This document shows, piece after piece, positions 1 to 11,323 of a DNA stretch of 64,000 nucleotides. The notes below the pieces were generated by a model. That model was not told where the DNA came from. It ran no database searches and saw nothing but the letters and a program-made list of their open reading frames with translations. The DNA comes from Aedes albopictus (Eukaryota; Arthropoda; Insecta; Diptera; Culicidae): the NCBI RefSeq assembly GCF_035046485.1, contig NC_085138.1:65898580-65962579 (forward strand). The letters run 5' to 3'. Position 1 is the first letter of the stretch. Every line of letters begins with the position of its first letter. The translations under genes and the position numbers were made by a program.

Positions 1-603
1 AGCACACGAAACTTCCATCTTGTCAGTTGAGTTGCATTTAAACTCCGAAATCCGTAAAGTTGCGGCTTTGTTTCATAGAAATCACAAATTACCACGTGTT
101 TGACATCGATCTGTGGAGGCGGAGCTTACATATTGCTCGCAAGTGATAATACAGTCAGCTTACATTAAATGTGTTATGTAACATGCACGAAACATCTAAC
201 TCTGGTTTGTTTGTTCACATTAGGTTCCATATGCGTTACAGAAAACTTGAACGTCTTTTCATTTTGACAGTTCTCTAACTTGTGACATAGAAGGTGCAAT
301 AAAGTAACAAGTAACTTCAGTAGCTTTTATGGTATGTTGAGCATCGATTCTCTCACAGAGCTTTTGGTGTAGTATGTAAGGTGAGTAGATAATACTCCTG
401 GTGTCCATGGTTCGAGTCTGGACAAAATCTTTTCCCAACTTTTTTATCATTCCTCCTCGTTTATGTTGCAAAAGAATTCAGAATCTGCGCTTTTTGGGTT
501 TCAATGAAGAAGCAATCGTGTTCTGTCGTCCGTAATACGGACAGTGAATAAATTGCACTAAGGTTGCTGTTACTGGATTAGCAACAAGTCGTGTTGCTTG
601 GGA
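1..603. other. AT-rich sequence, nothing recognised
   Basis: No coding-like frame, no inverted repeat and no tRNA-like box stands out. Short open frames here are AT-rich and without recognisable motifs. Confidence 0.6.
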
Positions 604-1500
604 GTGGTCGGAGTCGATGTTGGCACCACGATAGGTCCTGACGTCGATAATGTCGGAGAAGTGTCGTCCGTCAATCAGAACGTGGTCGATTTGAGATTCC
701 GTCTGCTGTGGTGATCTCCAGGTTTAACGGCAAAGGAGGTTGTATTTTAAAAGGGTACAACGTATAGCCATGTTTTTGGAGGCGGCGAAATCGATGGGTC
801 GTAGGTTGTTTTCGTTCGACAGCTGGTGGGCGCTGAACTTTCCAATCGTCGGTCTGAATTCCTTTTCCTGGTCTACCTGAGCGTTTAGATCTCCTATAAT
901 GATCTTGATGTCGTGACTTGGGGAGTATTCGTACTCGCGTTCGAGCTGCGCGTTAAATGCGTCCTTGTCATCATCAATGCTTCCGGAGGGTGGGCTGTGC
1001 ATGTTTATTATGCTGAAGTCGATGAGTCGGCCCTTAATCCTCAATCTGCACATTCTTTCGTCGATCGGCCACCAACTGATGGTATGATTAACTCTAAAGG
1101 TTCGCACCATGGATCCTGTCCATCACACCTCCTGCAGCGCTACGATGCCTAACCCGTGAACCTCCAGTAGAACGGCGAGTATGCGGGTGCTCCCAATGAA
1201 GATGAGAGATCGGCAGTTCCGCGAACCGAGTTTCCAATCGCAAGTCGTTTTTGTTCGCTGGGGTCGGTGCCGTTGGTTTTGGTTCGTTTTATTCTGTTGC
1301 TGATTTTCCGTTACAATGTTTTTTTAATGGCTGGCTCGTAGGGCCGGACACCAACTCCCTACTTTCCGGAGGACCATAGTGCATGGTTGAGCTAAGAGTC
1401 CTTCTCTGACACTCGGACGTCAATCAACCGTCCCTACCATGGGGATCAGACGCTGTTGTGAATCGCTCCTCTTGGAGAACAGACGCTAAGGTTTGCAGAA
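604..1500 (-). mobile_element. RTE-clade LINE fragment: endonuclease plus 5' leader
   Basis: Read on the minus strand, the segment encodes pieces of an apurinic-type endonuclease: WWPIDERMCRLRIKGR, IIIGDLNAQV and the DDKDAF stretch. These match the better copy at 29396-30181 in this window. Compared with that copy, about 30 residues are missing between NHTI and WWPIDER (near 1078), so it is internally deleted. Upstream of the frame, 1297-1500 matches the RTE leader at 55076-55279 over about 200 bases, which shows that the leader belongs to the RTE and fixes its orientation. There is no reverse transcriptase part; the 3' side is truncated at about 604. RTE elements normally carry endonuclease plus reverse transcriptase and no RNase H. 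It is a dead fragment. Confidence 0.8.
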
Positions 1501-2514
1501 GCAACCCACCTCCCCAGTTATGTATATAATTTTGTTAAATGTTTGTATAATCCACGACCACTGTGCGATTGCCAAGGCGCCAGCAAGCATCCCAGCTCGT
1601 GTTCCGGTGGAGATTTTTACGACGCATCTTTCCAAGAAAGACATAATTAAATTTCGACTTCGTGGTAGTGGCCAATGGATGGGGGTACGGTACGCACTGC
1701 ATTAGGAAGATGAGTGACCAACAATCTGGTGGCAGGTGGGTGGGATGGTGTTCCAGGGGGTGGAGATGACAACCAAGAGGATACTTTAAAACAGCGTGCG
1801 AGCGTGCTATGAATTATGGGGGCTGCGTGTGTCAATGCGATTAGGAAATTACTGCCACACCAGCCGGTCACTACTGGTTAGTAGGTACACTGGTGGTAGT
1901 CAATATTGCTAATTAAAATGCGGCGCTAATTGAAACATAGTGCCTCCGGTAGAGTTGTTTAATTTATGAATTGTTGAAATTGAATTATGGTAATGGCAAT
2001 GCCGCCGGTTTGCCTGGACTGGTATCGATATTCGATTGGTTGTCATAGTAGGTTATTAAAATGAATATTGGTTGATTGATAACAAGACTGTTTTTGGTTG
2101 CGTTGGGAAAAGTTCATACTTTGAAGTTCAATATTTCACAGCAACACGGGCTTTCGATTCTATTTTTGAATCTATACTCGTCAATAAATGTAGGTATGTT
2201 TTTACATTCTGTTCCATGAAATAAAAACTTTCGTAACGCAATAGGTAACTCGTTTCATAAAACATGAAACTATTCCGCCTACATTCAAATTTAAAGTTAA
2301 TTAATACTGATTGAGAACTTTGAAGCATTTCGTGGTAATTAAATTGGACAAAGGCATAAGTAACAGGATTGTTTTTACTTTTTCTAAGCACAGCAGTGAT
2401 TCTTATCCTAACTATCATTGCAGTCCGAAATTGATCTTTAAAAAAAAACCGTGAACCGCAAGTCACTCAAGAATTAAATTGAAACTCCTCTGAATGTTAT
2501 GAAACCTCCGACCC
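1501..2514. other. AT-rich spacer, no gene seen
   Basis: Homopolymer-rich sequence without a supported coding region, terminal inverted repeat or RNA gene. Confidence 0.55.
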
Positions 2515-2704
2515 AAGCAACACCCATGTCAGTCTAGCGGCAGCGCAATTTTTTGTTGTATAGAAGATACTGTGACGTACTTTTTACAACCGTCCCCTTA
2601 TGCCCAAAATACGTCTGAGACCTGCTGAGACGCCCTTGAGATCCCTTGAAAGCCCCTGAAACCACCATAAAATACCGTGAGAACCCATGAAACGCCCCTG
2701 AGTT
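2515..2704. repeat. MITE arm plus short degenerate repeats
   Basis: Positions about 2530-2590 resemble one arm of the palindromic MITE at 6205-6382 (the shared pattern is CGGC-GCGCA, then TTTTTTGTTG, then ACTGTGAC-TACT). It is followed at 2610-2700 by loosely periodic units of the GAGACGCCCTT / TGAAAGCCCC kind. Both calls rest on visual similarity. Confidence 0.45.
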
Positions 2705-2714
2705 ACATATCAAA

Positions 2715-3629
2715 TGATACGAAGTTCCATAATCGGATTCACAGCTATCACATGCAAATGAATCACCTTGCTGAATATTCGCCATGTGATAGCTGAGTTG
2801 GCAGTGGCCAGTCAAAGCTTTGACCAGAATGCTGCAACTCTGCTTTGACAGATTTGTAAGATACTTCGCCACCCTTGGAGATGGCTCAGTACAATACAAT
2901 TTGGTTTAACGGTATGACTCCAAACAATTCCAGTATTGTCTGTGTTGAGAGGCAGCCCAGGTGTGAATCTGAAGCATTACCCAACACTTCGATATCGGAA
3001 TAGCTAGCTCAGGGCCAATGAAGTCATGTGATGCTCCAGTGCGAGCTAACTCATCAGTCAATTTATTTCCAGCGATGGAAGAATGGCCAGGTACCCATAC
3101 AAGGTGAACAGCGTTTGCTGAATTCAGCTCCTCGATTTGAGTTCGACAAGCGATAACTATCTTCGACCTGGAGTTGGCCGAAGCAAGTGCTTTAATAGTA
3201 GCCTGGCTATCTGAACAGAAGTATATTACTTTGCCCATTACGTGCTGCTGTAGTGCTGATTGCACTCCGCACAAAAGAGCAAAGATTTCGGCCTGAAAAA
3301 CGGTGCAGTGTCTACCAAGTGAGTAAGACTGATATAGCCTTAGCTCACGAGAATAAACACCAACACCTGCTCGACTTTCGAGAAGGGAGCCATCAGTGTA
3401 ACATACGATGCCGTCTGAAATACTTATTTCCAGATATCCAGATGTCCACTCTTCCCAGGAAGGGAATTTCGTGGAAAATGTCCTATATGGGAAATTACAA
3501 GCAATTGTAAGATCACTTGGAGCAAGGACAATTTTGTCCCAATTCACCAAAAGTGGAAACAACGAGGTGTGTGTTGATGTGCGGTTCACAGGAGTTTCCT
3601 CTAGTAGATCGAGTACCCGTAGACGGTAA
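2715..3629 (-). pseudogene. LINE RNase H domain and C-terminal zinc segment
   Basis: The frame at 3589-2906 carries a full set of RNase H motifs in order: CYTDGSLLESRAGVGVYS (first Asp), VFQAEIFALLCGVQ (Glu), YFCSDSQATIKAL (second Asp) and WVPGHSSIAGNKLTDELA (His and last Asp). The enzyme would degrade the RNA strand during target-primed reverse transcription. After a stop near 2906 the sequence continues in another frame (2899-2715) with TEPSPRVAKYLTNLSKQ and a Cys-Cys-His-Cys stretch, CDSCESDYGTSYHLIC, typical of the C terminus of these LINEs. The stop and frame change show decay. The 3' end beyond 2705 is replaced by short repeats, so the 3' UTR appears to be lost. Confidence 0.8.
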
Positions 3630-3646
3630 GTGCAAGAAAGTGCTTC

Positions 3647-4994
3647 TTATTTGAGATGAATGTGTAGTGGAGCAACGTAGAAAAGAACTTCGAGCGCTGC
3701 CGTAGGAGTTGAAGAGAACGCTCCTGACATCGGCATTAAGCACATCCTTTGGATATGGCCAAACTTTGATTGGATCGTTCTCATTTCGCCCTTTTGCCAC
3801 CACACAAGACATCCATAGGCCAATATTGGCCGAACAACAGTTGTGTAAATCCATTTGATATACTTGGGTTTAGACCCCAAGTTGTACCAAAGGTTCGCCG
3901 GCATTGCCCGAAGGGCATACAAGCTTTCTTGATTCTGAACTCTTGGAATCAAGCTTGGAATCAAGAATAACTCCAACGTACTTCACCTGTTCAGTCACAT
4001 CGATTTCAGAATCAAAGAGACGCAAAGGTCGAACGCCATTACGGTTTCGCCTTTCCGTGAAAAGAACAATAGATGTTTTACTCGGATTAACCGATAGGCC
4101 TAATTGGCGACACCAACCCTCAACTACCTGTAGGGCGTTTTGCATCAGGTCGAAAAGGGTAGTGATACACATACCAACTAACGATGCTAGGTAATCGTCG
4201 GCAAAATCATAAGTAGGAAAACCGCTATTATTGAGTTGTCTCAATAGCGTATCTACTAGGGCCTGTCCATAAACTACGTAGACTTTTTTTCGGCCATCTC
4301 AGACCCCCCCCCCCCTCCCCCTCGTAGACTTTTGTTCATACAAAATTTTCGAAATTTGTATGGAGCGTAGACATTGGTCAGACGCCCCGTCCCCCCCTAA
4401 GAGTCTACGTAGTTTATGGACAGGCCCCTACGAGATTCCACAAAAGCGGGGACAAGACTCCCCCTTGGAAGCATTCACAAACACTCAATTTCCCAATCCC
4501 TGCTAGACGCAATGTCGAGAAGAGATATCGGTTTTTGAGCATTTGATGAATCCAATTGGAAATCATTGGAGATATACCATGACTCCGTGCGGCTTTCAAT
4601 ATGGCATCGAATGGCACGTTGTCAAAGGCACCCCCGATATCTAAGAAAACACCCAGACAAGCCTGCTTTTGAGAGAATGCTTTCTCGATATCGTAAACAA
4701 CCTTGTGTAGAAGAGTCACAGTGGACTTACCAGATTGGTAGGCATGTTGGTTCACATGAAGAGGCACGCTGGCCAGATGAACATCACGGATGTGATAATC
4801 CACAATGCGTTCTAAGCGGGTTTCAGAAGGAAAGAGGTCAAACTGATAGGTCTGAAACTCTTTGCTTCTTCATACGACGCACGACCCACTTTCGGAATAA
4901 ACTTTACAGTAATATCCCTCCAGGATTTGGGAATATACCCTGTAGCAAAACTGCAAACAAGTAGTTTTTTTTTAAACATGTTTGAAATAATCAA
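3647..4994 (-). pseudogene. LINE reverse transcriptase, split by a MITE
   Basis: Minus-strand pieces in order are 4994-4812 (FIPKVGRASYEEAKSFRPIS, the opening of the palm and fingers), 4803-4428 (QSGKSTVTLLHKV, GVFLDIGGAFDNVPFDAI with the first catalytic Asp, then GGVLSPLLWNL), the MITE 4259-4427, and 4258-3870 (FADD box in YDFADDYLASLVG, then LGLSVNPSKTSIVLF). The thumb follows in a third frame at 3976-3647 (WIYTTVVRPILAYGCLVWW). Frames change near 4808 and near 3960. The SPLLWNLV and DTLL blocks become contiguous when the MITE and one copy of its CTA duplication are removed. The catalytic residues survive, but the frame does not. Confidence 0.82.
4259..4427. mobile_element. Harbinger-like MITE (GGGCCTGTCC family), CTA target duplication
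   Basis: It starts GGGCCTGTCCATAAACTA and ends with the reverse complement of that. It is flanked by CTA at 4256-4258 and 4428-4430, and removing it restores the LINE reading. A 3-bp target duplication with GGGCC termini is typical of PIF/Harbinger non-autonomous elements. Long C and G runs lie inside. Relatives in this window are at 7928-8092, 45759-45924 and, in part, 43931-43977. Confidence 0.85.
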
Positions 4995-5898
4995 ATCCCT
5001 TCTGAATCAAAATAGGATAAATCCCATCTGTCCAGGAGATTTTGAAGGAGCAAATTAAGTGCCCACTCAATCGATTCTATAGTTAGTTACAATACTCCGA
5101 GCCGAGGCCAGGGAATCATTACTATAAGAAAAGACATCAGATTCATCCGAAAATGTAATATCCACACACCCAGGGAAATAGGTGCTAAATAAACATTCCA
5201 GAACTTCCTCATCAGAGGAAGTCATTAGGCCAACGATGTTCGTTCACTCAGAAATCCTTAAATTTTGCAAAGATTTTGTTTAACCGACTGACTTCACTCA
5301 AACTGGAAACATTTGTACAGAGATTTTTCCAGCAGGATCGTTCAGCAGACCGGAGAGCTTTCCTGTAGGCCTTGTGAGCAGACCTGAAAGCCACCGAACC
5401 AGCCCAACGTCGTCTGTTCCAACTCTTTCTACATTGTTTCCTGAGTTTCACCAGATCAGAGTTCCACCAAGGGGTTTCTCTCGTGATCTTCACAGACCGT
5501 AGAGGGCATGCTTCTTCAAAAGCTTCCATGATGAAGGTCATTGTAGTATCAACGGCATCATCTAAATCACTTGGAGTGTCAATGGATGGTGAGTATACAT
5601 GAAATTTGGCCGCAACCAAATCAGTAAAAAGATCCCAGTTTGTTGACCGGGGATTCATAAAACGCAATGTTTGCGAAGTAATATTTAAATGTTCAAAAAA
5701 GATGTAGCGATGGTCAGATAAAGATTCTTCATCTGACACATGCCAATTGGTCAGCTCGTGACTAATTCTACTAGAGCAAAGCGTTATGTCTAACACTTTC
5801 TCTCTAGATACCATGAAGGTTGGCCGGTTGCCTATGTTAAGTAATCCAAGATCTGTACTACTTAAGTATTCCATCAAACTGGAGCCTTTCAAGTTAAT

Positions 5899-6045
5899 CA
5901 GGCTTATTCTGCGCGGCGTGTGAGGTGACACGAGTCGAATGAGATAACAAAAGTCGACTCGCCCCATTTGATTTACATTAGTCGTCTCACGTCACGTGAG
6001 ACGAAACCGTCCGTCTCACCTCACACGCCGCGCAGAATAAGCCTG
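5899..6045. mobile_element. 147-bp palindromic MITE, AAT flanks
   Basis: The termini CAGGCTTATTCTGCGCGG and their reverse complement enclose a short palindromic centre (CTCACGTCACGTGAG). It is flanked by AAT at 5896-5898 and 6046-6048, and removal restores the LINE endonuclease frame. The superfamily is not assigned. Confidence 0.75.
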
Positions 6046-6204
6046 AATGTCTGAACTGCTCCAGATGATATGGTGAGCATTAGCATCACTGCCAACAATT
6101 AGCGGAAGGCCTTTTGAAGTACAGTATGCGATGACTTGTTTGAAAGCATCCGTAGGGGATGGTTCATCATGCGGTAAATTAACCGAACAATAGACGTATT
6201 TCCT

Positions 6205-6382
6205 CCCAAGTAACACACTTGTCACCGAAGAGTCACGGCGGCGCAGGTTTTTGTTGCGCAGAAGTCACTGTGACTTACTTCTAACAAATAAACACTCACT
6301 TGCTAGAAGTAAGTCATAGTGACTTTTGCGCAACATAAACCTGCGCCGCCGTGAATCTTCGGTGACAAGTGTGTTACTTGGG
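6205..6382. mobile_element. 178-bp palindromic MITE, CCCAAGTAAC termini
   Basis: Starts CCCAAGTAACACACTTGT and ends in its reverse complement; the arms also share the block GGCGGCGCAGG. A CT dinucleotide flanks it (6203-6204, 6383-6384), and removing the element plus one CT restores the LINE frame. A 2-bp CT duplication is unusual and may be what remains of a longer one. Confidence 0.72.
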
Positions 6383-6989
6383 CTGTTGAGGTTTCCAACA
6401 GATACATCGATTGTGATAGCACATACATCTCTGGTGGTTAAAGGGCGAACACGATGAAATTGCCACACAGAAAATATTGTATAACTTTTGATTGCGTTCG
6501 TCAAAATAGCTCATTTTTTGGCCATGAATAGTATACTATGTGTAGCTAATACCATAAAATTTTCATTAAAATCGGTTGAGTATTGGCGCATATATTGTCG
6601 ATATCATAAAATGAGATTTAAGAAAATTTGTGCACCCATTTTAAAAAATTACTTAGGCTATAACTTTTTTGTTACCTAATCAAAACGTTTGAAAATTTCA
6701 CTCGACATTCTTAACATAGTATCAATTAAGTGGTAAAAATTTGATCGAAATCGGTTCAGTACTTTTTCTAGTAAATATTCAAAGCTCAAATCGCTTCAAG
6801 GTAAATTTTAGGTACTTTTTGACCATTTTTAGATCCGCGTGCACTATTTTGACTGTAGAACTGGTGACACTGTCCCTATTTTTATAAAACTTTGACAGTG
6901 TTAAATTGTTGTGTTAAACTGTCTACAGTGAAAATTTCAGCCATTTTTGTTGAGTACTTTCAAAGTAAGAGCACTTTGAATTTCACTAT

Positions 6990-8362
6990 GGGGCCGTCCA
7001 TATACCACGTGGACAGCTTGGAGGGGGGAGGGGGTTAGCGAAAACTCCACGCTTGTCCACGGAGAGGGGGGTGGGGGTTCGTCAATTGTCCACGTGGACA
7101 ATATTGATATATAAATTAGGAAACAAGAATCTACAAACGAAACAAATTATGTCGCATTATTGATGAGATTCTCTTCAACAGTTCTTTCATACATTTTATT
7201 TTATTATACATTGTCTTTTAGTTGTAAGTTACTTCTTCAAGGAAAAAAATCATGGTATTGATTCACAGGCTAATTTGTTTTAAATTATCAGAATTTCTAA
7301 TTACATACTTAGTTTTCTTCATCGAGGAATATTCTGGAGATTTAAAATGGAATGTGGACCATGCAAATGTTGGTGTTTCAGTCAGAACATTTTCATTGAA
7401 GTTTCGTATGATTTTTTCTAAGTTTCATATCAAATTGTTAAACTACTTAAAAGTTTCAAAATACATGTAGGGATGTACATGTAGTTTTTGAGATAAGCCT
7501 GCAATATCTCAAAAACTTTTTTTTGTAGGTTCCTTTAAAATTTAAGATGTTTCTAATGGATATTAAAGTCTAAACCTCACCAATACAATTTAGTTGCTGT
7601 AAATCTTGTTTTTTTGTAAGAATCTAAGAAATATAATCATATCTCAACAAAAATCTAAGATTTAAAATTACCTTTTCTCAACAAAACAATTATTCAATCC
7701 ATAGATTGAACGAACATTCTAAAAAACACCGTCTTCAACCAGAGGCTGTACAGACTAAACATTGAACAATCACTAACATTAGGCGATAGACATTGCATGA
7801 AAAACACCCAATGAAGAATTTCCGTTTGACGAATTTTGTTCACCAACTGGAGCAAGAATCGAACCCACACTCCCACAAACATTTAGCTAAATTAAATACA
7901 ATCTTGAAAACTTTTAGGTACCTATAAGGGCCTGTCCATAAACTACGTAGACTCTAAGGGCGGACGGGGGGTCTGGCCAAAGTCTACGCTCCATACAAAT
8001 TTCAAATTTTTTGTATGAACGAAAGTCTACGTGGGGGGAGGGGGGGTTCTAGAATGGCCAAAAATGAGTCTACGTAGTTTATGGACAGCGCCTAATGTGC
8101 TACTTGTGTGTATTCTATGTAAAGCTATAGAGTATTTGTATTGTGTAAAGTTTTCAATTATATTTAAGACACGGTTCACAAAAAAAAAAACTTTTCAAAA
8201 TCACTTTTTTCATTTAATTTAGAAAAATGAAAAAAAAAACTTTTTTTCTTATGTCCACGTGGTCAATAGGGGAGTCAATGAAAAGTCCACGCTTGTCCAC
8301 AGGGAGGGGGGAGGGGATCAAAAACCATGAATTTTCTGTCCACGTGGTATATGGACGGCCCC
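6990..8362. mobile_element. 1.37-kb Harbinger-like element, TAT target duplication
   Basis: Termini GGGGCCGTCCATATACCACG and their reverse complement are flanked by TAT (6987-6989, 8363-8365). It has G-rich blocks near both ends and an AT-rich middle without a transposase-like frame. It is nested in 6441-8763 and carries the smaller MITE 7928-8092 of a related terminal family. Confidence 0.8.
7928..8092. mobile_element. Harbinger-like MITE, TAA target duplication
   Basis: GGGCCTGTCCATAAACTACG at the left end and the near reverse complement (ending GACAGCGCC) at the right, flanked by TAA (7925-7927, 8093-8095). Same family as 4259-4427 and the third level of the nest. Confidence 0.82.
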
Positions 8363-8765
8363 TATACCAAAACTACATCTGCTTATTGTGACATAGTGCG
8401 ACATATATGGCTATAACTTTTTAACGGTATGATCAAATTGAATGAAATTTTGACAAACTACTTCTACATACATACTTTACGAACATAAAAATTTTCATTG
8501 AAATCGGTTCAGTATTTTTGGCGCCAGCGTTGAAACGGCAAAAAAGTGATATTTTCCAAAATGTTTGGTTGCACAAGATTCTCAAGTGGCAATTTCCTTG
8601 TTTCAACGATATCTCCGCCAATACTCAACCGATTTTAATGAAAATTTTATGGTATTAGCTACACATAATATACTATTCATGGTAAAAAAATTAGCTATTT
8701 TGGCGAACGCAATCAAAAGTTATACAATATTTACTGTGTGGCAATTTCATCGTGATCGCCCTTTA

Positions 8766-9027
8766 GTTCAGAGATGAGTGTAGCAACGATTACGTTATTG
8801 ACAAGCACACATGCTCGAGGCATGACACGTGAGTTTGCCATTTCATTTTCACTGCAAGTAGCAAACACCGAATTCACAAGGTTTCCTAGATAGAAATTCC
8901 CCTTACGAAAGTAAGGTTCTTGGACTAACGCCACTTGGGCTGTACTATTTTGCATAAGTCTACAAAGATTGATCGTTGCTGTTCTTTTGTGCTGAAGATT
9001 GAACTGAGCTCTCCTAACCGTAGCCAC
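8766..9027 (-). pseudogene. LINE endonuclease N-terminus
   Basis: Minus strand from about 9027 reads AQFNLQHKRTATINL, then AQVALVQEPYFRKGN, then RACVLVNNVIVATLISEL. The QEP motif is the Glu-containing catalytic block near the start of AP-type endonucleases of I/R1/Loa LINEs. It is cut at 8765 by the TA-flanked foldback and continues at 6440 on the other side (TTRDVCAI). This is the intact beginning of the same ORF as 5248-6440. Confidence 0.8.
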
Positions 9028-9536
9028 TACCCAAACTAGGCAAGATTAAACTCTTAACAATAACAGCACAAAAAAGAACAGCAACAATGAAGCCAGATCG
9101 GTATCGATTTGAGTGCGCCAAAGGCGAGGATGCACAGAATACACTGTGTAAAACGCATAATGCGAAACCATATAGGTGAAAATTTAAACTAATTAATAAC
9201 ATCTTCATAAACCCGCCCTTATTCAGCCTCAATTATGAGATTGAAGAAGGGCAGCTGATTGTCTCGGAGAAACACAAGGTCCACCGTGCTATTGCTCCGG
9301 TTAGCACAGTAAGGGCAAATACTGTGGAGGTTGCCCTGGTACTCCACAGGCTCCGTTTGCGATTAGGTTTTTATAAGACTTTCCTAACCATTCATTCCTA
9401 GGCACGGTAAGCGTAAAGCCGCATAACACCATGAATTAGGGGTCACCTGATTAGTGGGTTCCTACCACTGGAACAGGCGGTCCGTAGTGCTATTCTTAGC
9501 CAGTTGAACTAACCGCTACCGACACTACACAGCTAT
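9028..9536 (-). other. Probable 5' leader of the LINE
   Basis: Non-coding-looking sequence lies directly upstream of the endonuclease start on the minus strand. It is GC-richer than the flanks up to about 9536, where the composition changes. The 5' boundary is approximate. Confidence 0.5.
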
Positions 9537-9569
9537 CTAGGCTGATCGGGAAAAGAAGTTAATATTGGT

Positions 9570-9677
9570 CTCCCGACAAACTCGCAAAAATGTGAGTTCT
9601 TCCTTCGGAAGGGAAGAAAAGCGTGGGTCCCGAGATGAACTAGCCTAGGGCTAAAAATCTCGTTAATACAGAAAAAA
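9570..9677 (+). mobile_element. 5'-truncated Feilai-like SINE
   Basis: Contains the 3' part of the family seen whole at 61315-61494: CTCCCGACAAACTCGC, then CTTCGGAAGGGAAG, then ATCTCGTTAATACAG and an A tail. It is flanked by 14-bp direct repeats AAGTTAATATTGGT (9556-9569, 9678-9691), the target duplication of an LTR-independent retroposon. The tRNA-like 5' part is missing. Confidence 0.85.
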
Positions 9678-9691
9678 AAGTTAATATTGGT

Positions 9692-10349
9692 GATCAACTT
9701 CATACGGGCCCGAAAAGCCGGCAGAACTGTCATTTTTTGAACTGCCATTTCATCACAACTACTACTATTCTGTTATCGAAAAGAAACTGATAGATTTTAC
9801 TCCATTATCTGTCATGGATTGAGAAAGACAGAGATAATGCTTTTCAACTGCAATACTGAAGTACTGAACCACCATTTGAAACCTTCTGAATTGCAGCACC
9901 AAAAACGATACATAGAAGGAAACAACTCATCCCCAGAAGTTACAGACAGGGGAACAGCACACAAACCTTGAACACCGGAATTAATCCCAGCTGAAATGTT
10001 TATTCTGACCCAATCGATTTTTTTTCTTAATGCTATTTCACAACTGCAAATATGAGTTCTCCATCTCCATCTCATAGCCTCCAACCACTGCAAGCGTCAA
10101 TTGGTGCACAGCACGCTTTTACTTCGGTCCATTTGGGCACTTTGACCAGCAGCAGCAGCAGCAGCACTTATACCAAACGCCGAGCAGTTCGCCCGAACAA
10201 GCGAACAATAAGCTTTTATCATAATCGTTTGTTCAAATTCCCAGAGGCACCACAAAGCGGTGGAATTACATTAGAAGATTAATAAAAGCGTGTTCACTGC
10301 TTCCTCCCGCTCCCGCTCATCCGTTGTTCCACTTCACTTATACCTAAGG
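9692..10349. other. No gene recognised; short CAG run
   Basis: Mixed-composition sequence with a short (CAG)n run near 10153. No frame has supporting motifs. It may be flanking sequence of the coding-like segment at 11324-11880, since the MITE 10352-11321 separates the two. Confidence 0.45.
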
Positions 10350-10351
10350 TA

Positions 10352-11321
10352 GGGGAAGACGGGGTAAGAAGGCCCGCCGGGGTAAGACGGACCACCTACA
10401 GTTCACCATGAAAATGCCGTTTTCTATAAACTTTCACCTAGTACTCTGTTCAAGTAAGAAATATTTGTCATTTTGAGCCATTTTGCGCAATGTTTATATT
10501 GAAATTTTCAAAACAAATAAACAAAACAAAGATTTTGCTCCATGATGATGTATTTGATCTAATTTTGTCGCATATAACCTTAAGGATTTTGATTCGGAAT
10601 AACGTTTTCAAACCAAAAAAGTAACCCGTTCATAACTAACCAGGAATGTTAACAAAACATAAGAGGAACGGGATTGAGATTGAAAACAAAAATCCTTATA
10701 AACTAGCCTCATGAGTAAAATCTGCCCAAGCGGGGTAAAAGCGACCACCTCGAACGGGGTAAGACGGCCGCCCCCCAGATCATAGAATAATATGGCTGCA
10801 CCCAATTTATCGAAAATTGTTTGTTGAAAATATGCCATTTCACATACATAAACTCATATTTGCGTTGTTTGCGCTGGACGTAACCAGAAACATCATTTTT
10901 GTGATGTAAATGGGTGTTTGAGTATCCATATTTACGATACCCCAATAAAAATAATAAATGGTAACCCCCGGGCAATTATGTTAACCAATTTTCCATGTGA
11001 GGGACTTGAAGGAGTCATATCGTATTTCAACGTATGGAGTTCAAACATTTCTAATCACTATTATTTTAAAAAATAGTGATGGTCCTTCTTACCCCGCTGG
11101 TGGGCCGTCTTACCCCGTCGTCAAAAAATAAAGTGCTTTTTAATCAAATTTTCAAATAGCTCAAAATTATAAAAGTTTCAACAGAACAAATCGAAAAATA
11201 ATTTTCTTGCATGCCCAACATTTAGAAAAATGATATGCTGTGTTGAAACTAGTGTAATTCATTGTCAGTGTTAGGTTATGATTTTTATGGCTTAGGGTGG
11301 CCGTCTTACCCCGTCTTCCCC
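10352..11321. mobile_element. 970-bp MITE with GGGGAAGACGGGG termini, TA duplication
   Basis: Left end GGGGAAGACGGGGTAAG and right end its reverse complement, flanked by TA (10350-10351, 11322-11323). The motif GGGGTAAGACGG and its complement recur inside near both ends (10381, 10755, 11100), as subterminal repeats that could bind a transposase. No coding frame. Confidence 0.83.
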
Positions 11322-11323
11322 TA

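Larger units (their letters stand above)
5248..6440 (-). pseudogene. LINE endonuclease (middle and C-terminal) and linker
   Basis: Minus-strand pieces run from 6440 (TTRDVCAITIDVSVGNLNS) through 6204-6049 (KYVYCSVNLPHDEPSP, then LIVGSDANAHHIIW with the Asp-Ala-Asn metal or phosphate site) to 5898-5248 (NIGNRPTFM, then EESLSDHRYIFFE with the SDH catalytic His). The linker follows: TPWWNSDLVKLRKQCRKSW. Two MITEs (5899-6045 and 6205-6382) split the domain. The endonuclease would nick the target DNA before reverse transcription. Without the MITEs the reading frame through the EN region looks continuous, so this part was well preserved when the MITEs landed. Confidence 0.8.
6441..8763. mobile_element. 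2.3-kb TA-flanked foldback element in the LINE endonuclease
   Basis: Inverted arms of roughly 350 bases start AAGGGCGAACACGATGAA at 6441 and mirror at 8763. TA flanks both sides (6439-6440, 8764-8765), and deleting it restores the LINE reading frame. No transposase-like frame is visible, so it is non-autonomous; a TA duplication suggests a Tc1/mariner-type mobiliser. Its centre is occupied by another element (6990-8362). Confidence 0.8.
2705..9536 (-). mobile_element. Loa/I-type LINE with RNase H, decayed and multiply interrupted
   Basis: A minus-strand non-LTR retrotransposon read 5' to 3' from about 9536 down to 2705. The order is 5' leader, endonuclease, linker, reverse transcriptase (FADD box), RNase H, and a C-terminal Cys/His segment. 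An RNase H domain after the reverse transcriptase is a feature of the I supergroup including the Loa clade (Lian elements in Aedes); RTE and most Jockey elements lack it. Several frameshifts and four independent insertions (4259-4427, 5899-6045, 6205-6382, 6441-8763) show it is inactive. Each insertion has a target duplication that restores the coding sequence when removed, so the LINE is older than all four. The exact clade was not tested. Confidence 0.85.
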
